From positions 1 to 64,000 of the forward strand of contig NZ_WUEY01000004.1 in NCBI RefSeq assembly GCF_010668395.1: DNA of 64,000 nt. The letters run 5' to 3'. The DNA comes from Martinezella lusitana. GTDB lineage: Bacteria; Pseudomonadota; Alphaproteobacteria; Rhizobiales; Rhizobiaceae. The notes beneath the pieces are model-generated. The model ran no database searches, was not told the origin of the DNA, and was given only the letters and a program-made list of their open reading frames with translations. A program made the position numbers and the translations under genes. Positions 1 through 10,339 of this stretch are shown in pieces. Every line of letters starts with the position of its first letter. Positions within the stretch are counted from its first letter, which is position 1.

Positions 1-83
1 ATATAACCTCCTTGTTTGAAGTCTGGGCCACGCCAGCGGTTCAAGCAGGAGGTCTCTCAACTACCGTGTAAAACTCGTCCAGT

Positions 84-111
84 CCTCCACCGTAGGTGGA
101 GGTTTATTCTT
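84..111 (+). terminator. Rho-independent terminator of a gene left of the window
   Basis: An 8-bp perfect stem (CCTCCACC/GGTGGAGG) with a 3-nt loop is followed by TTTATTCTT on the plus strand. No plus-strand gene precedes it here, so it probably ends a gene lying to the left. It sits back to back with the minus-strand terminator of the first csp gene. Confidence 0.6.
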
Positions 112-115
112 GATA

Positions 116-142
116 TAACAAAAAGGCCGGGCTTGCCCGACC
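116..142 (-). terminator. Terminator of the first csp gene
   Basis: Read on the minus strand, GGTCGGGC-AA-GCCCGGCC is followed by TTTTTGTTAT. It lies about 75 bp after the stop of the CspA-family gene and closes a monocistronic unit. Nearly the same hairpin follows the second csp gene at 1521-1553. Confidence 0.8.
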
Positions 143-215
143 TTTCCAAAGGTTCGCAATCCGCAGTGCCAGTACATCCGTGGTCAAAGGGGACGCGAGC
201 CGATTGCTCTATTGA

Positions 216-425
216 TTACGCGGATGCCAGGTTCTGCGCGGCGTTCTTGCCGCTGCGTGCGTCTTGCACCAGCTCGAAAGAGACCGACTGACCTTCCCGA
301 AGAGAAGACATGCCGGACTGCTCTACCGCCGAGATATGGACGAATACGTCCTGAGAGCCGTCGCTCGGAGCAATGAAGCCGAAACCCTTGCTGATATTGA
401 AGAATTTCACGGTGCCTACAGTCAT
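216..425 (-). CDS. CspA-family cold-shock protein
   Basis: This is a 69-aa single cold-shock domain, a five-stranded OB fold that binds single-stranded RNA/DNA. The RNP1-like motif KGFGFIAP (residues about 13-20) and RNP2-like VFVHISAVE (about 28-36) are both present, and the length is normal for the family. A strong ribosome site (GAAAGGAAA) precedes the ATG. It likely acts as a cytoplasmic RNA chaperone during cold or growth transitions. It has its own terminator and is a paralogue of the csp gene at 1615-1824, with which it shares a downstream 19-nt block. Whether it is cold-induced or constitutive cannot be read from the sequence. Confidence 0.93.
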   Translation of the reverse strand: MTVGTVKFFNISKGFGFIAPSDGSQDVFVHISAVEQSGMSSLREGQSVSFELVQDARSGKNAAQNLASA

Positions 426-729
426 GACGATTTCCTTTCAGTCGCATGGAATTACGATGCCCGCTATGCGCGTGCTATCAACGATCGAGCTTGAGAGGGA
501 AGATCGGTAAATGCGCCTGCGCGCAGAAACAAAGCTAACGAAGCAAATCCGATAAAGTTTATATATCAGATATTTGTGTTCGCAATAAGGTTGTTTTGCT
601 ATTAACCTAAATAGATTTCCCGTCACAGGACATATTAGCTACAATAGAACTACAGAAAATCACAGAAAATAGATTTTTTCACTAAGATCTACTGATAACT
701 ACAACAATTCGAATGAATTATTGTAATTT
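426..729. other. AT-rich intergenic region upstream of the first csp gene
   Basis: This roughly 300-bp stretch contains no convincing gene. It is clearly more AT-rich than its surroundings, especially 540-725. By position it must hold the promoter and leader of the minus-strand csp gene and the 3' end of the rpsU-linked transcript. I could not pick out a confident promoter. Confidence 0.4.
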
Positions 730-933
730 CTACTTCTGCCGCTTTTTCTTGGGCGGCGTGGTCGTCTCCGCAGCCGGTTGGGCCAATCGAAGAGCACGAA
801 GCTTTTCGGTCTTTTTCTCCCGGTCAGCGGCTTCAGCGGCAGTAATTTGCCTTGCCGCCGAATCTGTCGCCAACGTCTTATCCTGAGGGGAAACTTTACC
901 CGGCTTGAAAAACTTTTCTTTCGTGACGGTCAT
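730..933 (-). CDS. Small charged hypothetical protein downstream of rpsU
   Basis: A 67-aa, Lys/Ala-rich, hydrophilic protein ending in a basic tail (PPKKKRQK). No membrane segment, signal peptide or recognised domain is visible. The central part (about residues 25-48) is predicted helical. It lies 36 bp after rpsU on the same strand, with a good ribosome site (AGGAGATGT) before the ATG, so it is probably co-transcribed with rpsU. Its function is unknown. The basic tail and ribosomal-protein context fit an RNA-associated role, but that is a guess. Confidence 0.65.
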   Translation of the reverse strand: MTVTKEKFFKPGKVSPQDKTLATDSAARQITAAEAADREKKTEKLRALRLAQPAAETTTPPKKKRQK

Positions 934-969
934 GACATCTCCTATCGGGAAAAAGAACTGAGCGGGCGA

Positions 970-1206
970 TCATCGCGCCCGAACGACCTTCTTGGGCATT
1001 GGAAGAAGGCCCTCGCGCTGCGCTTGCTTGCGGGCGAGTTTACGGCTCCGGCGGATGGCATCGGCCTTCTCGCGGGCGCGCTTCTCCGACGGCTTCTCAT
1101 AAGAGCGCCGAGCTTTCATTTCCCGGAACAAGCCTTCGCGCTGCATCTTCTTCTTCAGAACGCGAAGCGCCTGGTCAACATTGTTATCTCTGACGTCTAC
1201 CTGCAA
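970..1206 (-). CDS. rpsU: 30S ribosomal protein S21
   Basis: A 78-aa very basic protein with the S21 pattern: an N-terminal [20 protein letters not shown] segment, then a Lys/Arg-rich helix ([22 protein letters not shown]) and a basic tail. S21 is a small-subunit protein that helps mRNA binding at initiation. Its length fits alphaproteobacterial S21, which carries a longer basic tail than the enterobacterial protein. It lies 14 bp after the upstream small gene and near cold-shock genes, which suggests a translation/cold-adaptation cluster. Rhizobia often carry more than one S21 copy, so this may be one paralogue. Confidence 0.95.
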   Translation of the reverse strand: MQVDVRDNNVDQALRVLKKKMQREGLFREMKARRSYEKPSEKRAREKADAIRRSRKLARKQAQREGLLPMPKKVVRAR

Positions 1207-1220
1207 AATCGTCTCTTTCG

Positions 1221-1508
1221 TTACCGTTTTCTAATGCTGATTGCCCTTGAATTGATCCAGCTCGCGGTCTTTTCCTGCGGCATGGAGCGCGTTTCCGGGG
1301 CGGCTGATGGCGAGGCCGTTAAATCGATGTCGTCCTGCCGGATACGGCGTTCGAAATTTTCATTCTCGAACTGCACGCGATACTGAGCGACACCATCGGC
1401 CTCCGGCAGGCAAGAAAGAATACTGCCTCTGCCAGACGGTTGAGAATTTCCAAGAGCACCGGGCTTCAATAGAATCGAGTCGCCGGACCGGTAGCGCCGG
1501 TTTTGCAT
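1221..1508 (-). CDS. Conserved hypothetical protein of the csp-rpsU cluster
   Basis: A 95-aa protein. Residues about 4-70 look like a small beta-rich domain, with [11 protein letters not shown] near the start and [20 protein letters not shown] in the middle. This pattern resembles short rhizobial proteins of unknown function found near stress genes. The start at 1508 is chosen for its ribosome site (GGGAGA, 6-nt spacing); a longer in-frame extension upstream lacks one and would run through the csp terminator. It lies 14 bp before rpsU on the same strand and is likely its first operon partner. Confidence 0.65.
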   Translation of the reverse strand: MQNRRYRSGDSILLKPGALGNSQPSGRGSILSCLPEADGVAQYRVQFENENFERRIRQDDIDLTASPSAAPETRSMPQEKTASWINSRAISIRKR

Positions 1509-1520
1509 GGTATTCTCCCG

Positions 1521-1553
1521 GAAAAAAACAAAAGGCCGGGCGCTAACCCGACC
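1521..1553 (-). terminator. Terminator of the second csp gene
   Basis: On the minus strand GGTCGGG-TTAGCG-CCCGGCC is followed by TTTTGTTTTTTTC. It separates the csp gene at 1615-1824 from the small gene that leads into rpsU, so any rpsU expression from the csp promoter would need read-through. Confidence 0.8.
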
Positions 1554-1614
1554 TCTCACGGTCACTCTGCTTCGCTGCCAGTACATCCGTGGTCAGCGGG
1601 AGCGAATGACAAAT

Positions 1615-1824
1615 TCAAGCCGCCCGAAGATTGTCGGCGGAGCTCTTGCCGGATCTGCGATCCTGCACGATGTCGTAAGTGATCTTCTGACCATCGTTCA
1701 GTGAACGCAGACCAGCGCGCTCTACCGCAGAGATATGGACAAAAACGTCCGTGCTGCCATCGTCAGGCTGAATAAAGCCGAAGCCCTTGGTTGCGTTAAA
1801 CCACTTTACAGTGCCAGTGTTCAT
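1615..1824 (-). CDS. CspA-family cold-shock protein (second copy)
   Basis: A 69-aa single cold-shock domain with KGFGFIQP and [12 protein letters not shown] nucleic-acid-binding motifs. It is the same length as the copy at 216-425 and closely similar, with the start [10 protein letters not shown] typical of the family. A GAAAGGAAA ribosome site precedes the ATG. It is predicted to be a cytoplasmic RNA chaperone. Both copies are followed by the block GCCAGTACATCCGTGGTCA (plus-strand sense) and a near-identical terminator, so the gene and its 3' region appear to have been duplicated together. Confidence 0.94.
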   Translation of the reverse strand: MNTGTVKWFNATKGFGFIQPDDGSTDVFVHISAVERAGLRSLNDGQKITYDIVQDRRSGKSSADNLRAA

Positions 1825-2038
1825 AACGATTTCCTTTCTTAGTAATCGTTGTTGCTCCCGCGATACCTTGCGGGATTAGATCGATTAGTTGAGAGGAAAT
1901 CCGATGGAACCTTGCGGCTCTTAAGCGACATCACAAGCAATGGTCGATAAGCCGAATATAGGCTCTATTTCTGATTTGGCAATAAGCATGCCCGAAAATA
2001 AACCGGAGACGGTCAGGCAAATATCCGGACACCGGGCT

Positions 2039-2071
2039 TTCGTTGCGCGCAGCGACAGCGCGCGCAACGAA
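2039..2071. repeat. Perfect 12-bp inverted repeat
   Basis: The arms TTCGTTGCGCGC and GCGCGCAACGAA are perfectly complementary around a 9-nt loop. No U-run follows on either strand, so it is not a standard intrinsic terminator. It lies between the nrdF 3' end and the csp leader and could be an mRNA 3' stabiliser. Confidence 0.6.
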
Positions 2072-2140
2072 GATATTCGCCACGCCGACGCCGGTATCAA
2101 GCCGCTCCTGGACGGAACTATATCATTGGACGCAAGCTTT

Positions 2141-2174
2141 GCGACAGCACGTCCCTTGCGGGTCGTACTGTCGC
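2141..2174 (-). terminator. Hairpin directly after nrdF
   Basis: GCGACAG/CTGTCGC arms with further imperfect pairing inside lie 7 bp after the nrdF stop codon. There is no clear U-tract, so this may be a Rho-assisted or mRNA-stabilising structure at the end of nrdHIEF. Confidence 0.45.
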
Positions 2175-2181
2175 GGCTCTC

Positions 2182-5343
<3,162 letters not shown>

Positions 5344-5356
<13 letters not shown>

Positions 5357-5739
5357 AATCGTTCCAATCCGTGTCTGACATTGGCGACATCCTCATCCGT
5401 GCCCAGAAGCTCGAACCGATAGAGATACGGCACCTGGCATTTGCTGGAGATGACGTCGCCGGCGATCCCGAAGGTCGCGCCGAAGTTGCTGTTGCCCGCG
5501 GCGATGACCCCGCGAATGTTCGAACGGTTGCCCGCATCGTTGAGGAAGCGGATCACCTGCTTGGGCACGGCCCCCTTCCCTCCCTCGCCGCAATAGGTCG
5601 GAACGATGAGGACATAGGGCGAGGTCGCACGAAGCTCGTCTCCCGCGCCGAGCGGAATGCGCGCGGCCGGCAATGCAAGCTTTCCAACGAAGCGATGGGT
5701 ATTCTCCGATCGGCTGGAGAAATAGACGATCTCGCCCAT
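5344..5739 (-). CDS. nrdI: NrdI flavodoxin-like RNR maturation protein
   Basis: A 131-aa flavoprotein. The N-terminal [13 protein letters not shown] matches the FMN phosphate loop of NrdI flavodoxins, followed by a [20 protein letters not shown] segment. NrdI supplies the oxidant that assembles the Mn(III)2-tyrosyl radical in NrdF. The start lies 10 bp after the nrdH stop and the end overlaps nrdE. Its length matches the family. Confidence 0.95.
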
Positions 5740-5749
5740 CGCCAGCTCC

Positions 5750-5971
5750 TCAGGCGAGCGCGCTGATCATGTCAGGACGGAAACCGGCCCAATGCAGCTC
5801 GCCGGCGACGACAACCGGGACCTGGCGGTAGCCGAGACCCTGCACCAAATCATAGGCGGCCGTATCGGTCGATACGTCGACGATCGTATAGTCGATGCCC
5901 TGGCGATCGAGGGCGCGGGTCGTTGCGGTGCATTGGACGCAGGCGGGCTTGCTGTAGACGGTGATGCTCAT
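5750..5971 (-). CDS. nrdH: NrdH glutaredoxin-like redoxin
   Basis: A 73-aa glutaredoxin-fold protein with the redox motif CVQC near the N-terminus and a [10 protein letters not shown]-terminal segment typical of NrdH. It is the electron donor for NrdE, usually recycled by thioredoxin reductase rather than glutathione. It is the first gene of nrdHIEF; the ATG follows an ACGAGGATATTCG ribosome site. About 230 bp of leader separate it from the end of the cobalamin aptamer. Confidence 0.96.
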   Translation of the reverse strand: MSITVYSKPACVQCTATTRALDRQGIDYTIVDVSTDTAAYDLVQGLGYRQVPVVVAGELHWAGFRPDMISALA

Positions 5972-6070
5972 CGAATATCCTCGTGTCTGTTAAAGGCATG
6001 CAAAATCATTCGGGCATCGGATGATGCCCGCTTGGCGGGATTGAAAATGGAGGCAAACCCAGTCGGCAGC

Positions 6071-6088
6071 CGGTCGCTTAAGCGACCG
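6071..6088. repeat. Perfect 18-bp palindrome in the nrdH leader
   Basis: CGGTCGCTTAAGCGACCG reads the same on both strands. It lies between the cobalamin aptamer and nrdH, where the riboswitch expression platform should be. As RNA it would form a 7-8-bp hairpin with a tiny loop. It may take part in switching, or be a protein site. Confidence 0.5.
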
Positions 6089-6204
6089 TCACTCGCGCGG
6101 GCGGCTGTGGATACTCAAGAACATGGACTTCACCCCGAAGTAATTTTCGCGAGGTTTTCGGGGAAGCGATGACGGCCATCATGCCGCGGGAACCATCGCT
6201 CGCC

Positions 6205-6402
6205 AGCCGGACACCCCGCCCGTGGATGCTATTGCTCGAGGCAGGTCTCCTGGCTTGCGGGTCACAGCATTCGCCTCGCCTTCCCAAGACACATGGTCCC
6301 AGTGACTTTAATCGAACGAATGCTCACCGCTCACAGTTGCGGGGGCAGCTCCGGCTTGGCAATCATCATGCTTGCCGACCGGATTCCCTTCTTAGCTTCC
6401 AA
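6205..6402 (-). promoter_or_regulatory. Cobalamin riboswitch upstream of nrdHIEF
   Basis: Read on the minus strand this leader has the hallmark blocks of the B12 aptamer in order: AAGGGAAtCCGGT, GCTGCCCCCGCAACTGTGAGC, then the core GCCAGGAGACCTGCC. The same blocks occur upstream of metE at 9711-9905, and both aptamers end in the shared segment TCCACGGGCGGGGTGTCC. Cobalamin binding normally represses the downstream genes. That makes sense if the organism also has a B12-dependent class II RNR (NrdJ), which is not in this window. Confidence 0.93.
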
Positions 6403-6427
6403 TTCTTGCGAATCAGAAGAACCTCGA

Positions 6428-6443
6428 ACACTATATATAGTAG
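6428..6443. promoter_or_regulatory. Candidate NrdR box
   Basis: ACACTATATATAGTAG matches the known NrdR consensus (acaCwAtATaTwGtgt) at the whole central core, with mismatches only in the last two bases. It overlaps the candidate -10 element of the nrdHIEF promoter, which is where a repressor would act. I found no convincing second box at the usual three-turn spacing. Confidence 0.65.
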
Positions 6444-6464
6444 ACGAGGTAAATTTTGGGTCAA
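6434..6464 (-). promoter_or_regulatory. Candidate nrdHIEF promoter
   Basis: On the minus strand TTGACC (6464-6459) is followed by TACTAT (6442-6437, 16-bp spacing) or TATATA (6439-6434, 19-bp spacing). This puts transcription start just before the cobalamin aptamer. The -35 lies immediately after the thioesterase stop at 6468. Confidence 0.5.
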
Positions 6465-6467
6465 TAA

Positions 6468-7289
6468 TTATGATCGCAGCCCCTCCGGATTCCTGGGGAT
6501 GACTGCAACTGGACGATGGTCTGAATCGACGGCAACCATGTTGAAAGTCCCGCGGGCTGTCAGATGGCGCTTGCCGGACAAGGGATCCTCTGACCAGAGC
6601 TCGGTCTCGACGGCCATGGATGCCGTTCCGATTTTCGTCACCTTCGCCAGGGCCTCGACAATCTCCCCGATGGCGATGGGACGCTGGAAGTCGATCCGCT
6701 CGGAAGATGCAAGCACGGTCAGGGTACGCGAGCGCCGCGAGGCGGCAACGAAGGCGGCCTTGGTCATGAAGGCGAGCGCCTCGCCGCCGAACATCTTGCC
6801 GGCGCTGTTCGACTGATCGGCAAAGACGATATCGACCATCCGTACCTCGTCGCGGTGGCTGTCCTCGATCCCGGCGGGCAGCGACGGCAGGCTCCAGTCG
6901 GTCGGGCGATCCTCGTCCGGAACGGCAACCATATGAAAGACGCCGCGCGTGCAGAGATGCCGCCCGGCCCCGACGATCGTCTCGGCCGTCATGCTGGCCT
7001 CGATGGTCAACGAGCGGCGTCCGGCCGATATCGGCTTTGCTGTCACTTCGACGATTTCACCGATGCGTGCCGGCTTCCTGAAATCGACCCGCTCGCAGGA
7101 CGCCGTTACGAACGGCACCCGGCCGAAACGGCTGGCCGCGATAAAGGCGACGCGATCCATGAGGGCAAGGCCCGCCCCGCCGAAAAGCGTGCCATGATGG
7201 TTGGTGTCGCCGGGAAAGACGATATCGATAAGTGTGCTGGGAGCCGGCCCGCCGGCCGGCTCCCCCGATGATGGCAACTCCCGGCTCAT
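6468..7289 (-). CDS. Double-hotdog acyl-CoA thioesterase family protein
   Basis: A 273-aa protein made of two hotdog repeats (about residues 18-135 and 150-265). Each has the family motif: NHHGTLFGG in repeat 1 and NSAGKMFGG in repeat 2. The helix position holding the catalytic Asp is LALMDRVAF in repeat 1 but LAFMTKAAF in repeat 2, so one acidic residue is lost, as is common in fused hotdog enzymes that keep one active site per pair. It is expected to hydrolyse acyl-CoA. The ATG overlaps the metE stop by 4 bp (ATGA), so it should be translated with metE and share its cobalamin control. Why a thioesterase sits with metE is unclear. Confidence 0.9.
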   Translation of the reverse strand: MSRELPSSGEPAGGPAPSTLIDIVFPGDTNHHGTLFGGAGLALMDRVAFIAASRFGRVPFVTASCERVDFRKPARIGEIVEVTAKPISAGRRSLTIEASMTAETIVGAGRHLCTRGVFHMVAVPDEDRPTDWSLPSLPAGIEDSHRDEVRMVDIVFADQSNSAGKMFGGEALAFMTKAAFVAASRRSRTLTVLASSERIDFQRPIAIGEIVEALAKVTKIGTASMAVETELWSEDPLSGKRHLTARGTFNMVAVDSDHRPVAVIPRNPEGLRS

Positions 7290-9628
7290 ACGCTTGCCGT
7301 GCGCTGGCCATTGCGCGCAAGCTCCAGCCGAAGCTTTGCGGCGGCGGCGACCATGTTCGCCAGCGCCGGCTTGACCTCGTCCCACTTCCGAGTCTTCAGA
7401 CCGCAATCCGGATTGACCCAGAGCTGGCCGTCGGTCAGCCGTTCGCGCGCGAGCGAGAGCAACGTCCCCATTTCCTCGATGGAGGGGATGCGCGGCGAAT
7501 GGATATCATAGACGCCCGGTCCGATCTCGTTCGGATAGTCGCGCTCGACGAAGGCGTCGAGCAGTTCCATCCGCGACCGCGACGTCTCGATGGAGATGAC
7601 ATCCGCATCCATGGCCGCGATCGCCTCCATGATGTCGTTGAACTGCGAATAGCACATATGCGTATGGATCTGCGTTTCATCGGAGACGTCGCTTGACGAG
7701 ATCCGGAAGCACTCGACCGCCCATGCGAGATAGTGTGCCCAATCCGCCCGTCGAAGCGGCAGTCCCTCGCGCAATGCCGCCTCGTCGATCTGGATCATCG
7801 CGGCGCCGGCCTCTTCAAGGTCGTGGACCTCGTCGCGAATCGCAAGGGCGATCTGACGGCACACGGTTTCGCGCGGAAGGTCGTCCCGCACGAAGGACCA
7901 GTTGAGAATGGTGACCGGCCCTGTCAGCATGCCCTTCAATGGCCTGTCGGTCATGGATTGCGCGTATTTCCACCAGCGGACGGTCATCGGGTTCGGACGC
8001 GCCACATCGCCATAGATGATCGGCGGCCGCACGCAACGCGATCCATAGCTCTGCACCCAACCGAGCTTGGTGAAGGCGAAGCCCGAAAGCTGTTCGCCGA
8101 AATACTGCACCATGTCGTTGCGCTCGAACTCGCCATGGACAAGGACGTCGAGGCCAATCTCCTCCTGCCAGCGGATCGCTGCCGCCGTTTCCTTTTCGAG
8201 GAAGGCCTCGTAGTCGACGTAGCTGAGCTCTCCCTTGTCGTGCATCGAGCGCGCCTTGCGGACCTCGGCCGTCTGCGGGAACGAGCCGATGGTCGTTGTC
8301 GGGAGGGCCGGCAGCTTGAACCGGCGATGCTGGATCGGCTGGCGGGCCGAAAACGGCGATTGCCGTCTTTGCTCGATGCCCCGCAGCTCATGAAGCCTGC
8401 CCTGGACGAGCGGATCATGCACCCGGACGGAAGTCAGCCGGGCATGCATGGTCTGCTGCGATGCCGTGAGCGACGAGGCGTCATCGCCGGCCGTGAAATG
8501 GCGGCCAAGCAGGGCGATTTCGTCGAGTTTCTGCGTCGCGAATGCCAGCCAGCAGCGAAGCTCGTCGTCCAGGGCCGTTTCCAGTTCGATGTCGATCGGG
8601 ACATGCAGCAGCGAGCAGGACGGCGCAATCACGACATCCGCCTCGCCGCGAAGCGCGACCACTGCGGCAATGCGTGAGGCGATGGCCTGAAGATCGCTTC
8701 GCCAGATGTTGCGCCCGTCGATGATCCCGAGAGACAAAGCGAGATGCGCCGGCGCACGACGGACGATATCCTCCAGCGTGCTGCCGCCGCGAACGAGATC
8801 GAAATGCAATCCGGCGACGGGAAGCTGCAGAGCGATGTCGAGATTGTCGCCCAGCGGCCCGAAATAGGTCGCAAGCACGAGCTTGAGGTTTGGTGCTGCC
8901 TTGGCGAGCGCCTTATACGCCAGCGCGAAGGCCTGCCTTTCCTTGTCGGAGAGATCGAGGACCAGAGCCGGCTCATCCACCTGGACGCTGTCGACGCCTG
9001 CGTCGGCCAGCTCGGACAGGATGCGGACATAGACGGGCAGCAGCCGCTCCAGAAGGTCGATCGGAGCGGAATCATCGAGCGCCTTGCTGAGCGTCAGGAA
9101 GGTCACCGGCCCGAGGATCACCGGCCGGGTGTGGATGCCGAGCGTCTTCGCCTCCAGAAAGGCTTCGAGAGGCCGGTTGGATGTCAGCTCGAAGCGCTGA
9201 TCGGCTTTGAGTTCCGGCACCATGTAGTGGTAGTTCGTATCGAACCACTTCGTCATCTCGAGCGCGGCCGCACCGGCTGCATGGTGCGCATGTCCGCAAT
9301 CGGCGTGTCCGTTACCGGACGAACCGCGGGCCATGGCGAAATAGACGTCGAGATCGACCGGTCCCCCGCGCCATCCGTAGACCGGAGGCACAGCGCCCAC
9401 CATGACCGCCGTGTCGAGAACGTGGTCGTAGAAGGAGAAGTCGTTGGAGGGGATGATGTCGATCCCTTTTTCCCGTTGCAGTCGCCAATGATCGGCGCGG
9501 AGCGTTCTGGCAGTCTCCAGAAGCGCGGCCCGATCGGTCTTGCCGGCCCAATAGGATTCGAGCGCGAATTTCAGCTCGCGATGTCTTCCAATACGTGGAA
9601 AACCGAGATTTGCGGTCTTGATGGTCAT
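7286..9628 (-). CDS. metE: Cobalamin-independent methionine synthase
   Basis: A 780-aa MetE that transfers a methyl group from 5-methyltetrahydropteroyl-glutamate to homocysteine. The N-terminal FPRIGRHRELKFALESYW and the C-terminal zinc-site segments HTHMCYSQFND and NPDCGLKTR are present. The start at 9628 follows GGTAAGGAA; upstream codons fall in the riboswitch. Around residues 100-118 there is a His/Ala-rich stretch (GHADCGHAHHAAG) just before EMTKWFDTNYHYMVPE, where the E. coli enzyme is shorter. The operon is led by a cobalamin riboswitch, the classic arrangement in organisms that also have B12-dependent MetH. Confidence 0.98.
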   Translation of the reverse strand: MTIKTANLGFPRIGRHRELKFALESYWAGKTDRAALLETARTLRADHWRLQREKGIDIIPSNDFSFYDHVLDTAVMVGAVPPVYGWRGGPVDLDVYFAMARGSSGNGHADCGHAHHAAGAAALEMTKWFDTNYHYMVPELKADQRFELTSNRPLEAFLEAKTLGIHTRPVILGPVTFLTLSKALDDSAPIDLLERLLPVYVRILSELADAGVDSVQVDEPALVLDLSDKERQAFALAYKALAKAAPNLKLVLATYFGPLGDNLDIALQLPVAGLHFDLVRGGSTLEDIVRRAPAHLALSLGIIDGRNIWRSDLQAIASRIAAVVALRGEADVVIAPSCSLLHVPIDIELETALDDELRCWLAFATQKLDEIALLGRHFTAGDDASSLTASQQTMHARLTSVRVHDPLVQGRLHELRGIEQRRQSPFSARQPIQHRRFKLPALPTTTIGSFPQTAEVRKARSMHDKGELSYVDYEAFLEKETAAAIRWQEEIGLDVLVHGEFERNDMVQYFGEQLSGFAFTKLGWVQSYGSRCVRPPIIYGDVARPNPMTVRWWKYAQSMTDRPLKGMLTGPVTILNWSFVRDDLPRETVCRQIALAIRDEVHDLEEAGAAMIQIDEAALREGLPLRRADWAHYLAWAVECFRISSSDVSDETQIHTHMCYSQFNDIMEAIAAMDADVISIETSRSRMELLDAFVERDYPNEIGPGVYDIHSPRIPSIEEMGTLLSLARERLTDGQLWVNPDCGLKTRKWDEVKPALANMVAAAAKLRLELARNGQRTASV

Positions 9629-9710
9629 TTCCTTACCCCGAAGGTTGTGGGCAAGGCATTGGCTGACGCATCGACGATAGGCGCAGTGCGCCCGTCGCAA
9701 CGCGGCACAC

Positions 9711-9905
9711 CGGGACACCCCGCCCGTGGACGTTATCTATCGCGGCAGGTCTCCTGGCTTGCGGGTCATCGCTACCGTTCCGTCTTCCCGAGGCGTCTTC
9801 CTCAGTGACATGGTGGAACGGCGGCTCTCCGCCTACAGTTGCGGGGGCAGCTTCGGCATGGACGAACATCGTCGCACCGAATTCCCTCTTAGCTCATCCG
9901 CATTG
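9711..9905 (-). promoter_or_regulatory. Cobalamin riboswitch upstream of metE
   Basis: On the minus strand the aptamer blocks appear in order: AGAGGGAATTCGGT, GCTGCCCCCGCAACTGTAGGC, then GCCAGGAGACCTGCC. The aptamer ends about 85 nt before the metE ATG. High cobalamin would switch off metE and the coupled thioesterase. It is a close paralogue of the element at 6205-6402. Confidence 0.95.
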
Positions 9906-9931
9906 GCGCGGGTAAGAACCACGATGGCGTC

Positions 9932-9960
9932 AACATGAAGGATGCAGACGCGAGCGTCAA
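9932..9960 (-). promoter_or_regulatory. Candidate metE promoter
   Basis: On the minus strand TTGACG (9960-9955), 17-bp spacer, then CATGTT (9937-9932). The -35 is good and the -10 weak. Transcription would start just before the cobalamin aptamer. The palindrome at 9963-9986 abuts the -35. Confidence 0.4.
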
Positions 9961-9962
9961 GG

Positions 9963-9986
9963 AGATATAAAGATATCTTTATATCT
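9963..9986. promoter_or_regulatory. 24-bp perfect palindrome, candidate methionine-regulator operator
   Basis: The half-site AGATATAAAGAT is followed by its exact reverse complement. It lies 2 bp upstream of the candidate metE -35, an operator position. Long AT-rich palindromes of this kind are used by ArsR-family regulators, and SahR is a known methionine-cycle ArsR regulator in Proteobacteria. The regulator assignment is inference. Confidence 0.6.
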
Positions 9987-10339
9987 TGGTTTGAAATTGC
10001 ACGATCTGCGGATCATGGGCATCGGAGACGCATTGACCGTCCCTGGCCCCGACAGCGCTGCCGCCCATGGCGAATGGTTTGCTGCAGCGTCTCGATGGGA
10101 AAAGGTTGCCGCTTTGAGGCCCGTACGCGATCGCGAGTGAAAGCGGACGCAAACGACCAAGAAAAGCATAACGCCCCTCCGGCCTCCGAAGCCTGCGGAA
10201 AATCCGCAGGCGACAATGCAACCAGGCCAGACCCGAGACATTTTGGCCCAGGCTGGAGTGACGGCCGGCAGGAAATCTCTCGCCGTGCCGGCGCCTTGCT
10301 TCGATTGGCTAATCGGCCGATCTGCCGTTCGCCACGAAT
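9987..10339. other. Intergenic region without a supported gene
   Basis: About 350 bp upstream of metE and downstream of the secreted-protein gene. Open frames here are short, Arg-rich and lack ribosome sites. No terminator, RNA gene or repeat stands out. Confidence 0.4.

Larger units (their letters stand above)
1825..2181. other. Intergenic region with two strong hairpins
   Basis: This 357-bp stretch separates the second csp gene from the end of nrdF. It carries no convincing gene. It should contain the csp promoter and leader and the 3' end of the nrd transcript. Two inverted repeats (2039-2071 and 2141-2174) are listed separately. Confidence 0.5.
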
